This document shows positions 41,345 to 43,676 of a stretch of DNA of 43,676 bases, one piece after another. Positions within the stretch are counted from its first letter, which is position 1, and each line of letters opens with the position of its first letter. Below the pieces are notes generated by a model. The model was not told the origin of the DNA, made no database searches, and was given only the letters and a program-made list of their open reading frames with translations. Both the position numbers and the translations under genes were made by a program. The DNA lies in the NCBI RefSeq assembly GCF_008369065.1, contig NZ_VDFC01000023.1, forward strand, positions 156,471 through 200,146, given 5' to 3'. The DNA comes from Streptomyces apricus. GTDB taxonomy: Bacteria > Actinomycetota > Actinomycetes > Streptomycetales > Streptomycetaceae.

Positions 41345-42627
41345 GCGAGCTTCCCGTCGACGAGCGTGGCCCTGCCCCGCAGCCACGTGTGGGTGACACG
41401 GCCCGGCAGCTCACGACCCTCGTACGGAGTGTTGCGGCTGCGCGAGGCGAAGCCGGCGGGGTCCACCTCTCCACGGTATGCCGTGTCCACCAGCGTGAGG
41501 TTGGCGGGCTCACCTGCCGAGACGGGACGTCCGTGGCCCAGGGCCCGGCCGATCTCGGCGGGCTTGCGCGACATGCGGTCCGCGACGCCCGCCCAGTCCA
41601 GCAGCCCGGTCTCCACCATCGTCTGCTGGACCACCGACAGGGCGGTCTCCAGGCCCACCATGCCCATGGCGGCGGCGGCCCACTCGCAGTCCTTGTCCTC
41701 GTGCGGGTGCGGGGCGTGGTCGGTGGCGACGATGTCGATGGTGCCGTCGGCGAGCGCCTCGCGCAGGGCCCGCACGTCGCGCTCGGTGCGCAGCGGCGGG
41801 TTGACCTTGTAGACGGGGTTGTACGAGCGCACCAGCTCGTCGGTGAGGAGCAGGTGGTGCGGGGTGACCTCGGCGGTGACGTCGATGCCGCGGGACTTGG
41901 CCCAGCGGACGATCTCGACGGAGCCGGCGGTCGAGAGGTGGCAGATGTGGACGCGGGAGCCGACGTGCTCGGCGAGCAGGACGTCCCGGGCGATGATCGA
42001 CTCCTCGGCCACCGCGGGCCAGCCGCCCAGGCCCAGCTCCGCGGAGACGACGCCCTCGTTCATCTGGGCGCCCTCGGTGAGGCGGGGCTCCTGCGCGTGC
42101 TGGGCGACGACGCCGCCGAAGGCCTTCACGTACTCCAGCGCCCGGCGCATGATCACGGCGTCGTCGACGCACTTGCCGTCGTCGGAGAAGACGGTGACGC
42201 CGGCGGCGGACTCGTGCATGGCGCCCAGCTCGGCGAGCTTCCTGCCCTCCAGGCCGACGGTGACGGCGCCGATGGGCTGCACGTCGCAGTAGCCGTGCTC
42301 CCGGCCGAGCCGGTAGACCTGCTCGACGACGCCGGCGGTGTCGGCGACGGGGAAGGTGTTGGCCATGGCGAACACGGCGGTGTAGCCGCCGCTCGCGGCG
42401 GCGCGCGTACCGGTCAGGACCGTCTCGGAGTCCTCGCGGCCGGGCTCGCGCAGATGGGTGTGCAGGTCGACCAGGCCCGGCAGGAGGACGCGGCCGTCCG
42501 CCTCGACGACCTCGGCGCCTTCCGCGGAGAGGCCCGTACCGACCTCGGCGATCGTCTCGCCGTCGATCAGGACGTCCTGCGGCTCGCCGCCGAGCACCTT
42601 CGCACCACGGATCAGGATCTTGCTCAT
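41341..42627 (-). CDS. pyrC: Dihydroorotase
   Basis: This 428-residue type I amidohydrolase cyclises carbamoyl aspartate to dihydroorotate. The zinc-binding HxH is in [12 protein letters not shown] (~58-69). Further metal ligands are in [12 protein letters not shown] and in the [13 protein letters not shown] segment with the catalytic Asp (~300). RRNTPYEG-type residues are seen in [15 protein letters not shown]. The ATG at 42625-42627 lies 3 bases after the pyrB stop, and the stop overlaps the next gene. The length is typical. Confidence 0.96.
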   Translation of the reverse strand: MSKILIRGAKVLGGEPQDVLIDGETIAEVGTGLSAEGAEVVEADGRVLLPGLVDLHTHLREPGREDSETVLTGTRAAASGGYTAVFAMANTFPVADTAGVVEQVYRLGREHGYCDVQPIGAVTVGLEGRKLAELGAMHESAAGVTVFSDDGKCVDDAVIMRRALEYVKAFGGVVAQHAQEPRLTEGAQMNEGVVSAELGLGGWPAVAEESIIARDVLLAEHVGSRVHICHLSTAGSVEIVRWAKSRGIDVTAEVTPHHLLLTDELVRSYNPVYKVNPPLRTERDVRALREALADGTIDIVATDHAPHPHEDKDCEWAAAAMGMVGLETALSVVQQTMVETGLLDWAGVADRMSRKPAEIGRALGHGRPVSAGEPANLTLVDTAYRGEVDPAGFASRSRNTPYEGRELPGRVTHTWLRGRATLVDGKLA

Positions 42628-42630
42628 GTG

Positions 42631-43608
42631 TTACTTCTCCTCGGTGCGGGTGTGGGTGACGGCGGGCTCGTTGCCGCCCAGCAGCAGGTACAGGACGGCC
42701 ATCCGGATGGAGACGCCGTTGGTGACCTGCTCCAGGACGGTGCAGCGGTCGGAGTCGGCGACCTCGGCGGTGATCTCCATGCCGCGGACCATCGGGCCGG
42801 GGTGCATCACGATGGCGTGCCCGGGCATCTTCGCCATGCGGTCGCCGTCGAGCCCGTAGCGCCGCGAGTACTCGCGCTCGGTGGGGAAGAACGCCGCGTT
42901 CATCCGCTCGCGCTGCACGCGCAGCAGCATCACCGCGTCGGTCTTGGCGAGCGTGCTGTCCAGGTCGTACGAGACCTCGCAGGGCCAGGTCTCGACGCCG
43001 ACCGGCACCAGGGTGGGCGGGGCGACGAGGGTGACCTCGGCGCCGAGGGTGTGCAGCAGGTCGACGTTCGAGCGGGCCACCCGGCTGTGCAGGATGTCGC
43101 CGACCAGCGTGATCCGCTTGCCGGACAGGTCCCGGCCGAGCCCGGCGTCGCGGCCGACGAGCCGGCGCCGCATGGTGAAGGCGTCGAGCAGGGCCTGCGT
43201 GGGGTGCTGGTGGGTGCCGTCCCCGGCGTTGATGACGGCGGCGTCGATCCAGCCGGAGGTCGCCAGCCGGTAGGGAGCCCCGGAGGCGCCGTGCCGGATG
43301 ACGACGGCGTCGACGCCCATCGCCTCCAGGGTCTGGGCGGTGTCCTTGAGGGACTCGCCCTTGGAGACGCTGGAGCCCTTGGCGGTGAAGTTGATGACGT
43401 CCGCGGACAGGCGCTTCTCGGCGGCCTCGAAGGAGATCCGGGTGCGCGTGGAGTCCTCGAAGAAGAGGTTGACGACGGTACGGCCGCGCAGGGTCGGCAG
43501 TTTCTTGATCGGCCGGTCGGCGACCCGGGCCATCTCCTCGGCGGTGTCGAGGATCAGGACGGCGTCGTCGCGGGTGAGGTCGGCGGCCGAGATGAGATGA
43601 CGCTGCAT
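42631..43608 (-). CDS. pyrB: Aspartate carbamoyltransferase catalytic subunit
   Basis: This 325-residue transferase condenses carbamoyl phosphate with aspartate, the committed step of pyrimidine synthesis. Carbamoyl-phosphate binding is shown by [13 protein letters not shown] (~50-62) and [12 protein letters not shown] (~135). The aspartate domain carries [14 protein letters not shown] and [11 protein letters not shown]. No regulatory pyrI subunit is present in view, as usual in actinobacteria. The ATG at 43606-43608 has GGAG about 10 bases upstream. It is the first complete gene of the operon in the window; pyrR is expected immediately upstream. Confidence 0.96.
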   Translation of the reverse strand: MQRHLISAADLTRDDAVLILDTAEEMARVADRPIKKLPTLRGRTVVNLFFEDSTRTRISFEAAEKRLSADVINFTAKGSSVSKGESLKDTAQTLEAMGVDAVVIRHGASGAPYRLATSGWIDAAVINAGDGTHQHPTQALLDAFTMRRRLVGRDAGLGRDLSGKRITLVGDILHSRVARSNVDLLHTLGAEVTLVAPPTLVPVGVETWPCEVSYDLDSTLAKTDAVMLLRVQRERMNAAFFPTEREYSRRYGLDGDRMAKMPGHAIVMHPGPMVRGMEITAEVADSDRCTVLEQVTNGVSIRMAVLYLLLGGNEPAVTHTRTEEK

Positions 43609-43630
43609 CTTTCAGGCTCCGTAAGGCAGT

Positions 43631-43676
43631 TCAGGCGGTTCGGGTCGGGAAGCGGGCACCGGGCACGGCCTTGCGG
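43631..43676 (-). CDS. Possible C-terminal end of the next upstream gene (pyrR expected)
   Basis: The minus strand has a frame ending KAVPGARFPTRTA and a TGA at 43631-43633, 22 bases before pyrB. By synteny with other streptomycetes this should be the end of pyrR, but 15 residues are too few to recognise and another frame also closes just before pyrB. Confidence 0.25.
   Translation of the reverse strand, partial: RKAVPGARFPTRTA

Overview
The window is very GC-rich and its genes have the strong third-position G/C bias, GTG starts and overlapping ATGA/GTGA stop-start junctions of a streptomycete. The housekeeping part (guaB1, a SorC-type regulator, rpe, rsmB, fmt, priA, metK, coaBC, rpoZ, gmk, mihF, and pyrF-pyrD-carB-carA-PH protein-pyrC-pyrB) follows, as I remember it, the order of the Streptomyces coelicolor chromosome around SCO1461-SCO1487. 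It is therefore conserved chromosomal core. All function calls come from reading motifs by eye; no database search was run.

Layout. Bases 1-2265 hold the 5' end of an Lrp/AsnC regulator, the IMPDH-like GMP reductase guaB1, a barstar-family inhibitor and, overlapping the barstar start, the last ~29 codons of a barnase/RNase Sa-type ribonuclease whose front is missing. Bases ~2270-19600 are an accessory island inside this conserved neighbourhood. Bases ~19977-25653 return to core genes (regulator, rpe, an MMPL exporter, rsmB). Bases 25812-35095 carry fmt, a small HTH protein, priA, metK, coaBC, rpoZ, gmk, mihF and pyrF. Bases 35092-43608 complete the pyrimidine operon, all on the minus strand.

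The island is the interesting part. Two large CHAT (caspase-like) protease genes run on the plus strand and are translationally coupled. They converge, with a 22-bp gap, on a five-gene minus-strand operon. In transcription order that operon encodes: a three-helix membrane protein resembling the Pycsar effector PycTM (DUF5706-like); a 1475-residue TPR-CHAT protein; a 1037-residue TPR-CHAT protein; a 127-residue CATRA-system-associated protein; and a 579-residue CATRA (caspase and TPR repeat-associated) protein. The last ~180 residues of the CATRA protein read like a divergent class III nucleotidyl cyclase fold. Four CHAT proteases, a cyclase-like CATRA subunit and a Pycsar-type membrane effector together suggest a composite abortive-infection or conflict locus. 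In it, proteolysis and perhaps a nucleotide second messenger could act on a membrane pore. The CATRA system has been described computationally; the pairing with a PycTM-like effector and with four CHAT genes is what I would follow up.

The pyrimidine operon reads pyrB-pyrC-PH-like membrane protein-carA-carB-pyrD-pyrF with almost every junction overlapping. The exception is carB-pyrD, where a perfect 13-bp hairpin sits. It makes UMP from carbamoyl phosphate and aspartate. mihF-gmk-rpoZ and coaBC-metK-priA follow downstream, separated by long perfect hairpins that look like terminators. No tRNA, rRNA, CRISPR array, transposase or integrase is visible.
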